A stretch of DNA of 64,000 nucleotides from Polynucleobacter sp. MWH-UH19D (GTDB taxonomy: Bacteria; Pseudomonadota; Gammaproteobacteria; Burkholderiales; Burkholderiaceae): positions 1,364,001-1,428,000 of the forward strand of contig NZ_CP099571.1 in NCBI RefSeq assembly GCF_040409795.1, written 5' to 3'. Shown here piece by piece: positions 44,104 to 59,193 of this stretch (the stretch's first letter is position 1; each line of letters begins with the position of its first letter). The position numbers and the translations under genes were made by a program. The notes below the pieces were generated by a model, which ran no database searches, had not been told where the DNA came from, and was given only the letters and a program-made list of their open reading frames with translations.

Positions 44104-44940
44104 ATGAATAGTGTATTTACCGCAGAAAAAGACATCCAAGGGATGCGCGAAGCTGGTCGTTTGGCTAGTGAAGTTTTGGATCACGTTACTCCCCATGTCA
44201 AAGCGGGCATCACTACGGGTGAATTGGACCGCATTTGCCACGCCTATATGCGCGATATTCAAAAGACCATCCCTGCACCCCTCAATTATCAACCGCCTGG
44301 TTATCCACCCTTTCCAGCATCAATTTGCACATCCGTGAACGATGTGATCTGCCACGGGATTCCAGGCGACAAAGTACTTAAAAATGGTGATGTCGTGAAT
44401 CTCGACATCACCGTTATTACTCCCGATGGTTACTACGGCGATACCAGTCGTATGTTCATGGTCGGCGAAGTTTCGGTGATGGCGAAACGGCTGACGCAAA
44501 TTACTTTTGAATGCATGTGGCTTGGAATTGCCCAAGTAAAGCCGGGCGCATCACTTGGCGACATTGGTCATGTAATACAAACGCATGCAGAAAAAGCAGG
44601 GTACTCCGTTGTTCGCGAATACTGTGGCCATGGCATTGGCAAAGTATTTCATCAAGACCCGCAAATTCTTCACTATGGTCGCCCAGGTACCGGCGAGAAA
44701 CTTCAAGCAGGAATGACATTTACGATTGAACCCATGATTAACGCTGGTCGTCGTGAAATTCGCACAATGCCTGATCAATGGACCGTAAAAACAAAAGATC
44801 GCAGTCTGTCAGCGCAGTGGGAGCACACCCTCTTAGTTACCAACACTGGCGTTGAAGTACTCACCTGGTCCGAAGGTAGTAACCCTCCTCCCGATTGCGT
44901 CAAAGGTCTTTCTTTTAGACCTTCTTCTGTTAGCGCCTGA
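44104..44940 (+). CDS. map: Methionine aminopeptidase, type I
   Basis: A 278-residue metalloprotease that removes the initiator methionine from new proteins. Metal ligands are visible in [17 protein letters not shown] (two Asp), CGHGIG (His), TIEPM (Glu) and QWEHTLLVT (Glu). ATG at 44104 is chosen; an in-frame TTG at 44062 would add 14 residues without support. It is divergent from rpsB, an order shared with Escherichia coli, and glnD starts two bases after its stop. Confidence 0.97.
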   Translation: MNSVFTAEKDIQGMREAGRLASEVLDHVTPHVKAGITTGELDRICHAYMRDIQKTIPAPLNYQPPGYPPFPASICTSVNDVICHGIPGDKVLKNGDVVNLDITVITPDGYYGDTSRMFMVGEVSVMAKRLTQITFECMWLGIAQVKPGASLGDIGHVIQTHAEKAGYSVVREYCGHGIGKVFHQDPQILHYGRPGTGEKLQAGMTFTIEPMINAGRREIRTMPDQWTVKTKDRSLSAQWEHTLLVTNTGVEVLTWSEGSNPPPDCVKGLSFRPSSVSA

Positions 44941-44942
44941 AT

Positions 44943-49556
<4,614 letters not shown>

Positions 49557-50633
49557 CTAGCTAAAGAGTCGACTGGCAGTAGAAGAGCCTGCTGCAATAC
49601 CAGACTTCTCAAGATTGGCATAGAGACCATCTAGATGCTGACGAATGCTAATCACAGCCGATTCGCTTAGATTAATTCCATTGTCATCTACCAATCGGCC
49701 ATGTGCCGCTTGGGCAATCTCAACCCCCTCACCTAACATGCGCTCAAAAGCACGCTGATCTTGAGCGACCAAAGGAATTTCGAGCAACAAAGTTAATTGT
49801 GTAACAGGTGAATTTGGATCTAGATCAGTGCTATTGAAAATTAAGGTACCATTGCTAAAAAATTCATATGCACGTCCATTGCGAGCTAATTTAAAACCGC
49901 GCTGTCGCATCAGGGCGTCGAAATTTGCCCATGGATAAGGTTCATCAAATAAAACATTGATGCTTAGCTGAATATCGCTCTCAGCAGCCATTGCATCTAA
50001 TTCTTTAGCGCTCTCGAGCATCGTGTTGACGCTTGGCATATCTATTTGAGCTGCCAAGGTATTTGCTAAGGCTTGGACTCGAGAACAAAAGTCTGACAGC
50101 TCTAGAACACCAATTGGACCACGTCGACTTGCCAACTGAATTGCTAACTGCAAATCAGAATAGGAGGCGTCCGCTCTAAGATCTTCCCAACCTTCTGCGG
50201 CATCGCGCTCAGTGTTAAGGCCTTCACAGATCCATCGTATGGATGCATTGGACTGCAAATCAGTCCAAGTATTAATTTCATCAAGAATTTCAGCACCAGA
50301 GATCGCCTCATCGAAGCGCAGTGTGATGACGCAATCAATCCGGGGATCAATTGCAAATTTTTCTGCCTTAGAGATAGTTGTTTGAGTCGCGCTACTAAAC
50401 TTAGGCTCAACACGATCACTTATATCCGCATCAGCAAACCCTTTTGCAAAGGAGGGTTCACGAGTAAGGCGATCATCAATTACGTATTCGTTTTGCTCAT
50501 GCGCATTACGGCGGGCGCGGGAGTATTTCCAATTCAGTACCGCCACCAATATCAATATCAGCAAACCGATAGCAATCAATGCAAACTGTAAATCAGACAA
50601 ACCTAACATCGTCATGATTTGTTCTATGCTCAC
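49557..50633 (-). CDS. zipA: ZipA-like cell division protein with C-terminal FtsZ-binding domain
   Basis: A 358-residue protein with one N-terminal membrane helix (about residues 14-33, LQFALIAIGLLILILVAVL), a basic KYSRARR stop-transfer segment, a variable linker, and a C-terminal ZipA-type domain (about 215-340) containing EIPLVAQDQRAFERML. ZipA tethers FtsZ to the membrane at the division site. Orientation is N-out, C-in as in Escherichia coli ZipA. The start is GTG at 50633, immediately after the smc stop (TAA then GTG), so translation is coupled to smc. Confidence 0.9.
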   Translation of the reverse strand: MSIEQIMTMLGLSDLQFALIAIGLLILILVAVLNWKYSRARRNAHEQNEYVIDDRLTREPSFAKGFADADISDRVEPKFSSATQTTISKAEKFAIDPRIDCVITLRFDEAISGAEILDEINTWTDLQSNASIRWICEGLNTERDAAEGWEDLRADASYSDLQLAIQLASRRGPIGVLELSDFCSRVQALANTLAAQIDMPSVNTMLESAKELDAMAAESDIQLSINVLFDEPYPWANFDALMRQRGFKLARNGRAYEFFSNGTLIFNSTDLDPNSPVTQLTLLLEIPLVAQDQRAFERMLGEGVEIAQAAHGRLVDDNGINLSESAVISIRQHLDGLYANLEKSGIAAGSSTASRLFS

Positions 50634-53600
50634 TTAAGCCGCCTCCACCATTGAAACGGCTGAAGAAATATCCACAGCAACAATACGAGATACGCCCTGC
50701 TCTTGCATCGTGACGCCAATTAACTGATGAGCAATTTCCATGGTGATCTTATTGTGTGAGATAAAGACAAACTGTGTCTTTTCTGACATTTTGGCTACCA
50801 TCTGTGCATAGCGCAAGGTATTCGCATCATCCAATGGTGCATCAACCTCATCCAATAAACAGAATGGTGCAGGATTCAATAAGAAGAGCGAGAAAACTAA
50901 AGCAATCGCAGTCAAAGCCTTTTCACCACCAGAGAGCAAATGAATACTGCTATTTTTCTTACCTGGGGGCTGCGCCATTACCTGAACGCCAGAATCCAAA
51001 ATCTCCTCGCCAGTCATAACCAGTTCGGCATGACCACCACCAAAGAGTTCTGGGAAGAGTTTTCCAAAATGGCCGTTTACTTCATTAAATGTGCCCTGCA
51101 ATAATTCACGCGTTTCTGCGTCAATCTTTGCAATCGCATCCGTTAATGTCTGCATTGCTTCATTCAAGTCCGCCGATTGTGCATCGAGGAACTGCTTGCG
51201 CTCGCGTGAGCTAGCAAGCTCGTCTAATGCAGCCATATTGACTGGACCTAAAGACTGAATTTCAGTATTGAGACGATTCACTTCGCTTTGTAGCGCGCCA
51301 ATCTTTAGATCAGGACTGAAATTCGCTTCTAATGCACTTAAATCCGCTTCCGCATCAGCCAACAAGGTTGCGAACTGTTCGTAATTCAAGCGTGCAGCTT
51401 GTTCACGCAATTGCAGATCAACTACCTTGTCGCGCATTGGCTGCAAACTACGCTCAATTTGCATACGAGCTTCATCGGCTTCACGCAGTTGATGTAATAG
51501 CGCGTCCTGCTCTGTACGAGCATTTGCTAGAGCAGCTTCACGCGCACTCCGTGCCAGCAGCAAACCTTGCAACTTCTCCTGAGCCTCTTCATCACTCAAA
51601 GTCTCCAGCTCTTGAGTAGCCAAATCATGTTTATCCTGAATCTCCATGATCTGGGTGCGTGCAGTACTTTGATCACGCTGCAAATCTGCAATACGCTGTT
51701 GTAATGAGCGTGTAGCAAACGCCGCTTCTTGAGCTGCCATTTCCGCATTACGCAAAGACTCGCGCAATTGGTCACGCTGTTGAGTGCTGAGCTCTAGCTT
51801 TTCTTGAGCTAATGACAGCGCCTCTTGAAGGCCTTGTTTGGCATCTTCTGACTGACTTAACTCAGCAGAGGCTTGTTCACGCGCCAAGCTCAACTGCTCC
51901 ATTTGTTGACGCAACTCACTTAGCTCATTCTGAATTTGGGCAGCACGTTGACTATATTGCTCTTCAGCTTGAGTCAACTGCATTCTTTCCACTTCAAACC
52001 CGTGAGCCTCTTGAACAGATTGTTCAGCAGCAATGCGAGCCTGTTCGGCAGCTTGATGAGCGGCTTGATAGTTAGCAACACACTGATCTAGCTCACCCTG
52101 CAGTTCGCTTTGCATCAACTGCTGTGCACGCAACTGCTTCTCTAGACTTTCCATTTCCTGAGCGCGCGCCAACATACCAGCTTGCTCAGAGTCAGCAGCA
52201 TAAAGCTGAACACTAACGCGACTCACTAGATGACCCTGTTGGGTAACAAACGTACCACCAGCAGGAAGCTTTTCACGACGATGCAAAGCATCCTCAAGAC
52301 TAGAGGCTATGTAAATATTGTCTAACCACTCTTGTAACACTGAAGTCAATCGAGCAACACCAGCACTTTGAACACGACTCAATAAAGGCGTGAAGTCCGC
52401 AGGCGCAGAAGTGTGTGCAGGACTAATCTCCTCGGTAAGCAAAATTGCTAAGCGACTTGGAGGCGCATCATTTGCAAGCGCCAATGTTTCTTGAACGCTT
52501 TTTGCAGTAACAGCCGCTAGACGCTCACGTAATACTGACTCAAGGGCCGCTTCCCATCCGCTTTCTACTTTTAGCTCCTGCCAGAGACGCTTACTCTCTT
52601 TGAGCCCCTTGCTTTCCAGCCATGGACCAATTTTTCCTTGCGCTTGAACACTTGCTTGTAAGGCCGTTAGTGCTGTGAGTTTTGCTTCAGTTTGAGCTAA
52701 TTCTTGATTAGCTGTTTGTATTTTTTGCTGAGCCGCATTACGAGCTTCATCAGCAGCAGGAACGCGTTGCTGAGTTTCACCAGCGCGCGCTCTTGCTTCT
52801 TCAACTTTACGTTGTGCCATTGCGTGGCGATCTATCGCCATTTGCAAAGCTTCGGCATCAGGTCGACGCATGCCCTCAAGCTCACCAGTGAGACGCACCT
52901 CGCGACCCTTTAACTCATCTGCTTGAGCCGACATTGCACGAATTCTCTCGCCCAAACTGGCGAGGCGCTGCTCAATTGTTGCCAAGGCTTCACGTGCAGC
53001 GTTCAAATCATGAGAAGCGGTTTGATAAGCCTCATCTCGGCTTGGCATCTGCTCTTCCAAACCATTTAACTCTGCTAATAGGGATTGCTCTTTCTCGCTA
53101 GCTAACGTGAGCTCATGCTCAGTCGTGCGCTGTGCCTGAGCGGCGTCGGTTTCTTGTACAGTCCAGCGCTGTAATTGCGCCTGCAAATCTTGAGTTTGCT
53201 GCTGCAATCGTTGACGCGCCTCTTGCACGTAATGGATTTGCGATTCAACTTGACTCACATCAGCGTTCGTTTGATACAACTCACCCTGCGCTTCAGATAC
53301 CTTGTCTTGCAAAGCGTACTGCTGAGAGCGCATTGTCTCTAGCTCTGCCTCCACGTGACGCATTTTGGCAGTTTGCTCCTCAAGGCTAACCTGAGTATCT
53401 CGAATGCCGTTGGCATGGCGTTCTTGTTCTTTACCAGCCTCGGTCTGACGAACAAACCACAAAAGCTGCTGCTGCGATTTCATTTGAGCGGAGAGTTCAG
53501 CATGACGCTCTGCAACAGTCGCTTGCTTTTCTAAGCGAGTTAACTGTTGATCAAGTTCGCGCAGAATATCTTCAACGCGCGTTAGATTCTCTACCGTATC

Positions 53601-54155
53601 TTCAAGACGAGAAGCGGTTTCTTTACGACGCTCTTTATATTTAGATACGCCGGCGGCTTCTTCTAGAAATACTCTTAACTCTTCAGGCTTCGCCTCCAAA
53701 ATACGATTGATCGTACCTTGACCAATAATCGCGTAACCTCTTGGACCCATACCAGTACCCAAGAAAATATCTTGAATATCCTTACGACGCACCACTTGGT
53801 TATTAACGTAGTAACTTGAATTTCCATCGCGGGTTAAAACACGCTTAACAGCTAATTCTGTAAAAGCACTCCACTGACCCTGTGCGCGTCCATCAGCGTT
53901 ATCAAAAATGAGTTCAACACTGGCACGACCAGATGGCTTGCGCAGACCAGAACCATTAAAAATGACATCCTGCATGGATTCACCACGCAGTTCGCTGGCA
54001 CGAGACTCGCCTAAAACCCAGCGCACAGCATCAATAATGTTCGACTTTCCACAACCATTTGGCCCAACAACGCCAATTAATTGGCCAGGCATTTCAAAAT
54101 GGGTTGGGTCAACGAAAGACTTAAAGCCGGAAAGTTTGATGGATTTCAGTTGCAC
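50634..54155 (-). CDS. smc: Chromosome segregation SMC protein
   Basis: An 1173-residue condensin ATPase. Walker A is GPNGCGKSNIIDAV near residues 30-43. Two long coiled coils flank a hinge (about residues 500-640). The signature LLSGGEKALTAIAL and Walker B FCLLDEVDAPLDD lie near the C-terminus. It compacts and separates new chromosome arms. The presence of smc indicates an Smc-ScpAB system and not MukBEF. The start is GTG at 54155. It heads the smc-zipA-ligA run and is divergent from dapD. Confidence 0.98.
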   Translation of the reverse strand: MQLKSIKLSGFKSFVDPTHFEMPGQLIGVVGPNGCGKSNIIDAVRWVLGESRASELRGESMQDVIFNGSGLRKPSGRASVELIFDNADGRAQGQWSAFTELAVKRVLTRDGNSSYYVNNQVVRRKDIQDIFLGTGMGPRGYAIIGQGTINRILEAKPEELRVFLEEAAGVSKYKERRKETASRLEDTVENLTRVEDILRELDQQLTRLEKQATVAERHAELSAQMKSQQQLLWFVRQTEAGKEQERHANGIRDTQVSLEEQTAKMRHVEAELETMRSQQYALQDKVSEAQGELYQTNADVSQVESQIHYVQEARQRLQQQTQDLQAQLQRWTVQETDAAQAQRTTEHELTLASEKEQSLLAELNGLEEQMPSRDEAYQTASHDLNAAREALATIEQRLASLGERIRAMSAQADELKGREVRLTGELEGMRRPDAEALQMAIDRHAMAQRKVEEARARAGETQQRVPAADEARNAAQQKIQTANQELAQTEAKLTALTALQASVQAQGKIGPWLESKGLKESKRLWQELKVESGWEAALESVLRERLAAVTAKSVQETLALANDAPPSRLAILLTEEISPAHTSAPADFTPLLSRVQSAGVARLTSVLQEWLDNIYIASSLEDALHRREKLPAGGTFVTQQGHLVSRVSVQLYAADSEQAGMLARAQEMESLEKQLRAQQLMQSELQGELDQCVANYQAAHQAAEQARIAAEQSVQEAHGFEVERMQLTQAEEQYSQRAAQIQNELSELRQQMEQLSLAREQASAELSQSEDAKQGLQEALSLAQEKLELSTQQRDQLRESLRNAEMAAQEAAFATRSLQQRIADLQRDQSTARTQIMEIQDKHDLATQELETLSDEEAQEKLQGLLLARSAREAALANARTEQDALLHQLREADEARMQIERSLQPMRDKVVDLQLREQAARLNYEQFATLLADAEADLSALEANFSPDLKIGALQSEVNRLNTEIQSLGPVNMAALDELASSRERKQFLDAQSADLNEAMQTLTDAIAKIDAETRELLQGTFNEVNGHFGKLFPELFGGGHAELVMTGEEILDSGVQVMAQPPGKKNSSIHLLSGGEKALTAIALVFSLFLLNPAPFCLLDEVDAPLDDANTLRYAQMVAKMSEKTQFVFISHNKITMEIAHQLIGVTMQEQGVSRIVAVDISSAVSMVEAA

Positions 54156-54242
54156 GGCGTACTTTGCTGGGAATAATAGGGGTTCAAATAAAGGGCTAAA
54201 AATTACATCTAAAGTAGGAGGATGATAGCAAGCCTAGGGCAC

Positions 54243-54272
54243 TTAGACGGGTTTTTGCCCCATCGATATAAT
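54243..54272 (+). promoter_or_regulatory. Probable dapD promoter
   Basis: TTAGAC at 54243-54248 and TATAAT at 54267-54272 with an 18-base spacer, in the 174-bp gap between divergent smc and dapD. This predicts a leader of about 50 bases before the dapD ATG. The match to the sigma-70 consensus is good at -10 and fair at -35. Confidence 0.5.
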
Positions 54273-54329
54273 GATAAATCTACCTTCAGGGGCAAAATCC
54301 CTTAACAATCTGATAGTTAACTAAAAAGC

Positions 54330-55157
54330 ATGAGCCAATCACCACAAAGCATCATTGAACAAGCCTGGGAAAACCGCGCAAACCTCTCTCCTAATAGTGC
54401 GCCTGGAGACGTCCGAGGTGCTGTAAATGCCGTCCTAGAAGGACTAAATGCGGGCACTATTCGAGTGGCTGAACGCAGAGATGTTGGTAAGTGGGAAGTA
54501 AATCAATGGGTTAAGAAGGCTGTACTGCTTTCTTTCCGCCTGGAAGACAACGTTCCGATGAGCGCTGGGGGCTATACCCAGTTCTATGACAAGGTTCCAA
54601 GCAAATTTGAGGGCTATACAGCTGCTGACTTTGCTGCTGGAGGATTTCGTGTGGTACCCCCAGCCGTAGCCCGCCGTGGGTCATTTATTGGCAAAAATGC
54701 AGTTTTAATGCCTTCCTACGTCAATATTGGCGCCTATGTTGGCGAAGGGACCATGGTGGATACATGGGCTACCGTAGGCTCCTGCGCACAAATTGGTAAA
54801 AATGTTCACCTTTCTGGCGGCGTCGGAATTGGTGGCGTTTTAGAGCCAATTCAAGCCGGTCCGGTCATTATTGAAGATAACTGCTTTATTGGTGCCCGCT
54901 CCGAGGTAGTCGAAGGTGTAGTGATTGAAGAAAATGCTGTCCTATCAATGGGCGTTTACATTGGGCAAAGTACCAAGATTTACGACCGCGAGACTGGCGA
55001 AGTTCACTATGGTCGCGTGCCAGCAGGCTCAGTTGTTGTACCTGGGTCACTGCCTTCTGCTTGCGGCAAGTACAGTCTTTATGCTGCTGTGATTGTGAAA
55101 AAAGTAGATGCTCAAACTAGAGCAAAAACTGCTATTAACGAACTTCTTCGCGACTAA
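54330..55157 (+). CDS. dapD: Tetrahydrodipicolinate N-succinyltransferase DapD
   Basis: A 275-residue trimeric left-handed beta-helix enzyme that adds succinyl from succinyl-CoA to tetrahydrodipicolinate in lysine and diaminopimelate synthesis. Hexapeptide repeats lie in the middle ([20 protein letters not shown]) and a conserved [19 protein letters not shown] block follows. dapE, a later enzyme of the same pathway, begins 20 bases downstream. No strong ribosome binding site precedes the ATG. Confidence 0.98.
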   Translation: MSQSPQSIIEQAWENRANLSPNSAPGDVRGAVNAVLEGLNAGTIRVAERRDVGKWEVNQWVKKAVLLSFRLEDNVPMSAGGYTQFYDKVPSKFEGYTAADFAAGGFRVVPPAVARRGSFIGKNAVLMPSYVNIGAYVGEGTMVDTWATVGSCAQIGKNVHLSGGVGIGGVLEPIQAGPVIIEDNCFIGARSEVVEGVVIEENAVLSMGVYIGQSTKIYDRETGEVHYGRVPAGSVVVPGSLPSACGKYSLYAAVIVKKVDAQTRAKTAINELLRD

Positions 55158-55176
55158 CTTAACTAGCTAATTATTT

Positions 55177-56328
55177 ATGAGTGCAACCCTTGAGCTTACC
55201 GAGGCTCTCATTGAATGCCATTCCGTTACGCCCGCGGATGGTGGTTGCCAAGAATTAATTGCTAAACGTTTACAAGCGCTAGGTTTTCATACCGAGAGCG
55301 TTGTAAGCGGCCCTGAGAATTTTCAAGTCACCAACTTATGGGCAATCAAAAAAGGTAAGGCTGGCGATCAAGGCAAAGTACTGATGTTTGCAGGTCACAC
55401 TGATGTCGTGCCAACTGGGCCACTAGAAAAATGGACTAGCAACCCGTTCACACCAAGCATTCGCGATGGCAAACTTTATGGTCGCGGCGCTGCTGATATG
55501 AAAACCTCATTAGCCGGCTTTGTTGTAGCTACCGAGGAGTTTGTAACCACCCACCCAAACCATCAAGGGTCAATTGCCTTTTTGATTACAAGTGATGAAG
55601 AAGGTCCGGCCAACGATGGCACAGTGATTATGTGTGAACGCTTACAAAAGCATGGTCAACGCTTGGATTACTGCGTGATTGGTGAGCCCACATCGGTCGA
55701 TCAATTAGGCGACATGATCAAGAATGGTCGTCGTGGATCGCTATCTGGCAAATTAAGAATAAAAGGTACCCAAGCCCATATCGCCTACCCTCATCTTGGC
55801 AAAAATCCAATTCATTTGGCAGCACCTGCTATTGCTGCTTTAGTTGAAACTGAATGGGATAAAGGAAATGAATATTTTCAGCCAACCAGCTTTCAGATCT
55901 CCAATGTGCATGCAGGCACTGGCGCAAACAACGTTATTCCAGGTGAATTGGTGATCGACTTTAATTTCCGCTTTTCCACAGAAAGCAAACCCGAACAATT
56001 GCGCGAACGCCTAGAAAAAGCTTTGAGCAATGCCAGTCTCGATTTTGAGATTGATTGGGTCCTTGGTGGCAGCCCTTTTATTACCGGGGAAGGTGATTTG
56101 GCCAATGCATTACGCAAAGCAATTAAATCGGAAACCCAAATTGATGCGGAGCTTTCGACCACAGGCGGCACAAGTGATGGTCGTTTTATCGCCAAGATCT
56201 GCAAAGAGGTTGTGGAATTTGGGCCGCTCAATGCTACAAGCCACAAAATCGATGAGTGCGTGAACATTGATGATGTTGAGCCACTAAAAAATATCTATCG
56301 CAAAACACTTGAGCAATTGATTGCTTAA
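55177..56328 (+). CDS. dapE: Succinyl-diaminopimelate desuccinylase DapE
   Basis: A 383-residue di-zinc M20 family hydrolase that releases succinate from N-succinyl-LL-diaminopimelate. Metal ligands sit in [11 protein letters not shown] near residue 71, [10 protein letters not shown] near 105 and [11 protein letters not shown] near 140; a C-terminal TGGTSDGRF motif and a final His (NATSHKIDE) complete the site. It is paired with dapD, and the product feeds peptidoglycan and lysine. Confidence 0.98.
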   Translation: MSATLELTEALIECHSVTPADGGCQELIAKRLQALGFHTESVVSGPENFQVTNLWAIKKGKAGDQGKVLMFAGHTDVVPTGPLEKWTSNPFTPSIRDGKLYGRGAADMKTSLAGFVVATEEFVTTHPNHQGSIAFLITSDEEGPANDGTVIMCERLQKHGQRLDYCVIGEPTSVDQLGDMIKNGRRGSLSGKLRIKGTQAHIAYPHLGKNPIHLAAPAIAALVETEWDKGNEYFQPTSFQISNVHAGTGANNVIPGELVIDFNFRFSTESKPEQLRERLEKALSNASLDFEIDWVLGGSPFITGEGDLANALRKAIKSETQIDAELSTTGGTSDGRFIAKICKEVVEFGPLNATSHKIDECVNIDDVEPLKNIYRKTLEQLIA

Positions 56329-56370
56329 GTCTGCACAACCTCTTTCTACTTAAAAATCTCCCTATCCATC

Positions 56371-57267
56371 ATGGACCCCGAGCCTTCACAAGCCTTTTCA
56401 GTCAATCAATCGATTGAGCAGATTACTCAAAAATTAGACGTCGCAAACTTGCACTACGGGCATGGCGCCATTGATGCACAAAGTGAAGCCCTTTGGATTG
56501 TGAGTAAACAAATTGGACTGAGCCCTGCAGATACGCTAGATCATCTGGAGCAAATACTCACAAGCGAGCAATACGAACAGGCTATCAATACTGCGAATGA
56601 GCGCATCACCACTCGCAAGCCACTTGCCTACATCCTTGGGGAAGCATGGCTCATGGGTGTTCCATTTTTTTGCAGTGAGCAAAGTATTGTTCCGAGATCA
56701 TGGATTGCTGAGCTAATTGTTAACGGCTCACTAGAGCCATGGCTACCAGCAGATGGTAAGGTTTTAGATCTTTGTACAGGTAATGGGTCATTGGCAATCT
56801 TACTTGCGCTATCTTGCCCCGACATGCATGTCAGTGCATGTGATATTAGTTTGCCCGCACTCTCAATAGCAGCACGCAATGTGGATCGCCATGGCTTGAG
56901 CTCACAAATAGAGCTACTAGAAGGTGATTTATGGGATGCTCTGCCCGAGCCAAATGAAGACAACCTCTTTGATTTAATCATTTGCAATCCACCTTATGTG
57001 AATGCAAACTCCATGAACGCTTTACCAGCCGAATACCATGCTGAACCAGCGCTTGCACTTGCTGGTGGCGATGATGGCATGGATCTAATAAGGCGAATTA
57101 TTGCCAATGCAGCCGATTACCTCTCTGAGCGTGGCGCTATTTTGATTGAGATTGGTAATGAGTATGAGAACTTCAAAAAAGCTTTCCCTCAGATTCCAGT
57201 CATTTGGATGGAAGTTTCTGCTGGTGAAGAACAGGTGCTACTGATTCAAGCGGAAGGTTTGCATTAA
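56371..57267 (+). CDS. prmB: Ribosomal protein L3 N5-glutamine methyltransferase PrmB
   Basis: A 298-residue SAM-dependent methyltransferase of the HemK/PrmB family. The SAM motif VLDLCTGNGSLAILLA and the catalytic NPPY (IICNPPYVNANSM near residue 207) are visible. The sequence around NPPY and the absence of the release-factor-specific features fit PrmB, which methylates ribosomal protein L3, better than PrmC; the split is based on general likeness. It is convergent with radA, with 22 bases between. Confidence 0.9.
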   Translation: MDPEPSQAFSVNQSIEQITQKLDVANLHYGHGAIDAQSEALWIVSKQIGLSPADTLDHLEQILTSEQYEQAINTANERITTRKPLAYILGEAWLMGVPFFCSEQSIVPRSWIAELIVNGSLEPWLPADGKVLDLCTGNGSLAILLALSCPDMHVSACDISLPALSIAARNVDRHGLSSQIELLEGDLWDALPEPNEDNLFDLIICNPPYVNANSMNALPAEYHAEPALALAGGDDGMDLIRRIIANAADYLSERGAILIEIGNEYENFKKAFPQIPVIWMEVSAGEEQVLLIQAEGLH

Positions 57268-57289
57268 ACCAATCTACAGCGACAATCAT

Positions 57290-58654
57290 CTAGCTTAACT
57301 CGGCAGCAGCAGCAATTGCTTGATCAATTCGCTCGACCGGAATGACTTTCAAACCAGGAATTTTTGCCTTCGGCATATTAGCCTTGGGAATAATGGCAAC
57401 AGTAAAGCCAAGCTTTGCCGCCTCCTTAAGACGCTCTTGACCACGTGGGCACGGACGAATTTCTCCCGCCAAGCCTACCTCACCAAAGACAATCAACTCC
57501 TTCGGTAATGCACGATTACGAATAGATGACTGAATTGCCAGCAAAACCGCCAAATCAGCTGCTGGCTCAGAAATCTTTACGCCACCAACCGCGTTCAAGA
57601 AAACATCTTGATCAAAACATGCCACTCCTGCATGACGGTGCAGCACCGCTAATAACATTGCTAAACGGGCTTGCTCTAAGCCAACAGCTAAGCGACGTGG
57701 ATTAGGTATATGCGCAGTATCAACTAACGCCTGAATTTCCACCAACAAAGGTCTACTGCCCTCTTGAGTTACTAGTACACATGCGCCAGGAACCATCTGC
57801 TCATGTTGTGACAAAAAAATTGCCGATGGGTTAGTCACACCTCGCAAACCCTTTTCCGTCATCGCAAATACACCTAGCTCATTGACTGCACCAAAGCGAT
57901 TTTTAATAGAGCGTATTAAACGGAATGAGGAATGAGTATCTCCCTCAAAGTAGAGCACGGTATCAACAATATGCTCTAACACACGCGGACCTGCTAAGTG
58001 CCCATCTTTAGTGACATGGCCCACCATCAATACACAAATACCACTTGCTTTCGCCGCTCTGGTTAATTGTGCGGCGCACTCTCTTACCTGAGCAACCGAT
58101 CCAGGCGCAGAACTTAATACTTCGGAGTACAAAGTCTGAATTGAGTCCACAACCAATACTTGTGGCTTCACCGTATCCATAATCGCAATCAGCTTTTCTA
58201 GCTGAATTTCTGCCAAGACTTCTAATTGGGGCGCATCTAGTGCAATTCTTTTGGCACGCAAGGCAATTTGCGCTGCTGATTCCTCACCACTGCTATAAAG
58301 AACATTCATACCTGCAGCACTCATCTCAGCTAGTGCTTGCAATAACAAAGTAGATTTACCGATGCCCGGATCTCCGCCAAGCAGCACAACACCACCCTGA
58401 ACTAATCCGCCACCCAATACGCGGTCAAACTCTTCTACACCAGTACTAAATCTTGGCAAATCTTCCGCCGTGATAGCGGAAAGCTTTTGTCTTGGCAACG
58501 ATTGCGCCAAACCCTGAAAACGAGAATTAGATGAGGACTCGGGGAGCCCCTCTTCCATCGTGTTCCATGACTGGCAAGATGGGCATTGACCTTGCCACTT
58601 TGCTGCAGTACCGCCGCAAGACTGACAGATATAGATTGTTTTTACTTTGGCCAA
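57290..58654 (-). CDS. radA: DNA repair protein RadA
   Basis: A 454-residue RecA-like helicase that drives branch migration in recombination and repair. The zinc finger CQSC with CPSC is at residues 10-28, Walker A GGDPGIGKSTLLLQ near 93-106, the RadA-specific KNRFG near 250, and a Lon-protease-like C-terminal domain from about 300. The start is TTG at 58654; no ATG lies before the zinc finger. In naturally transformable bacteria RadA also widens heteroduplexes during DNA uptake, of interest with comEC 3 kb away. Confidence 0.97.
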   Translation of the reverse strand: MAKVKTIYICQSCGGTAAKWQGQCPSCQSWNTMEEGLPESSSNSRFQGLAQSLPRQKLSAITAEDLPRFSTGVEEFDRVLGGGLVQGGVVLLGGDPGIGKSTLLLQALAEMSAAGMNVLYSSGEESAAQIALRAKRIALDAPQLEVLAEIQLEKLIAIMDTVKPQVLVVDSIQTLYSEVLSSAPGSVAQVRECAAQLTRAAKASGICVLMVGHVTKDGHLAGPRVLEHIVDTVLYFEGDTHSSFRLIRSIKNRFGAVNELGVFAMTEKGLRGVTNPSAIFLSQHEQMVPGACVLVTQEGSRPLLVEIQALVDTAHIPNPRRLAVGLEQARLAMLLAVLHRHAGVACFDQDVFLNAVGGVKISEPAADLAVLLAIQSSIRNRALPKELIVFGEVGLAGEIRPCPRGQERLKEAAKLGFTVAIIPKANMPKAKIPGLKVIPVERIDQAIAAAAELS

Positions 58655-58683
58655 GAGATATTCAGAAATACAAAAATAAGAGG

Positions 58684-59193
58684 TTAATCAAGCTGCGTGC
58701 CAGCTTTATTTTCTTGAGCACGCTTTGGCGCATCCTTACGACGTTGCTCAAGATCTGCCGCTCTGGCAGCTGAAGCTTTTTGTTTTTCCTCAAACTCGCG
58801 CTGATTACTGACGCGCTCAGCAGCTCTTTCAGGTGATGCACGCTCAGCAGCGCGCTTTTGATCCTCTTGGTCTTTGATACTTTTGCGCAATTTTCTCTGC
58901 ACTTCATGCAACTCACGCTCTTGCTCGCTAATCGGATCAACTTCCTTTCGATATTGGGCTCGTGCGCTCCGCAAACAGTAATCTACCCAGTAATTTTGAT
59001 AGCAGTCGGTTTTAGCTTTGCCCCATCGGTACTTGGCCCAATCACGTTGTAACTCTAGGTCCCGCTCTATTCTATCTAGTTGCTCCAATTCAAGCTCTTC
59101 AGCTGGTGTAGCTAACACCATCCCACTAATAGAGCTCGTCAGCAGAAAAATGACGAAAAAAAACTTGGATTTCAAGAGAATATCTATTTTCAA
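58684..59193 (-). CDS. Small exported coiled-coil protein of unknown function
   Basis: A 169-residue protein with a signal peptide (hydrophobic residues 11-27, cleavage after VLA, before TPAEE). The mature part is very rich in Glu, Lys, Arg and Ala and is probably one long helix or coiled coil from about residue 29 to 155. Two cysteines near residues 64 and 72 in [11 protein letters not shown] could form a disulfide in the periplasm. No enzyme motif is present. The start overlaps the kup stop (ATGA, 59190-59193), tying its translation to the potassium transporter. I do not recognise a named family. Confidence 0.82.
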   Translation of the reverse strand: MKIDILLKSKFFFVIFLLTSSISGMVLATPAEELELEQLDRIERDLELQRDWAKYRWGKAKTDCYQNYWVDYCLRSARAQYRKEVDPISEQERELHEVQRKLRKSIKDQEDQKRAAERASPERAAERVSNQREFEEKQKASAARAADLEQRRKDAPKRAQENKAGTQLD

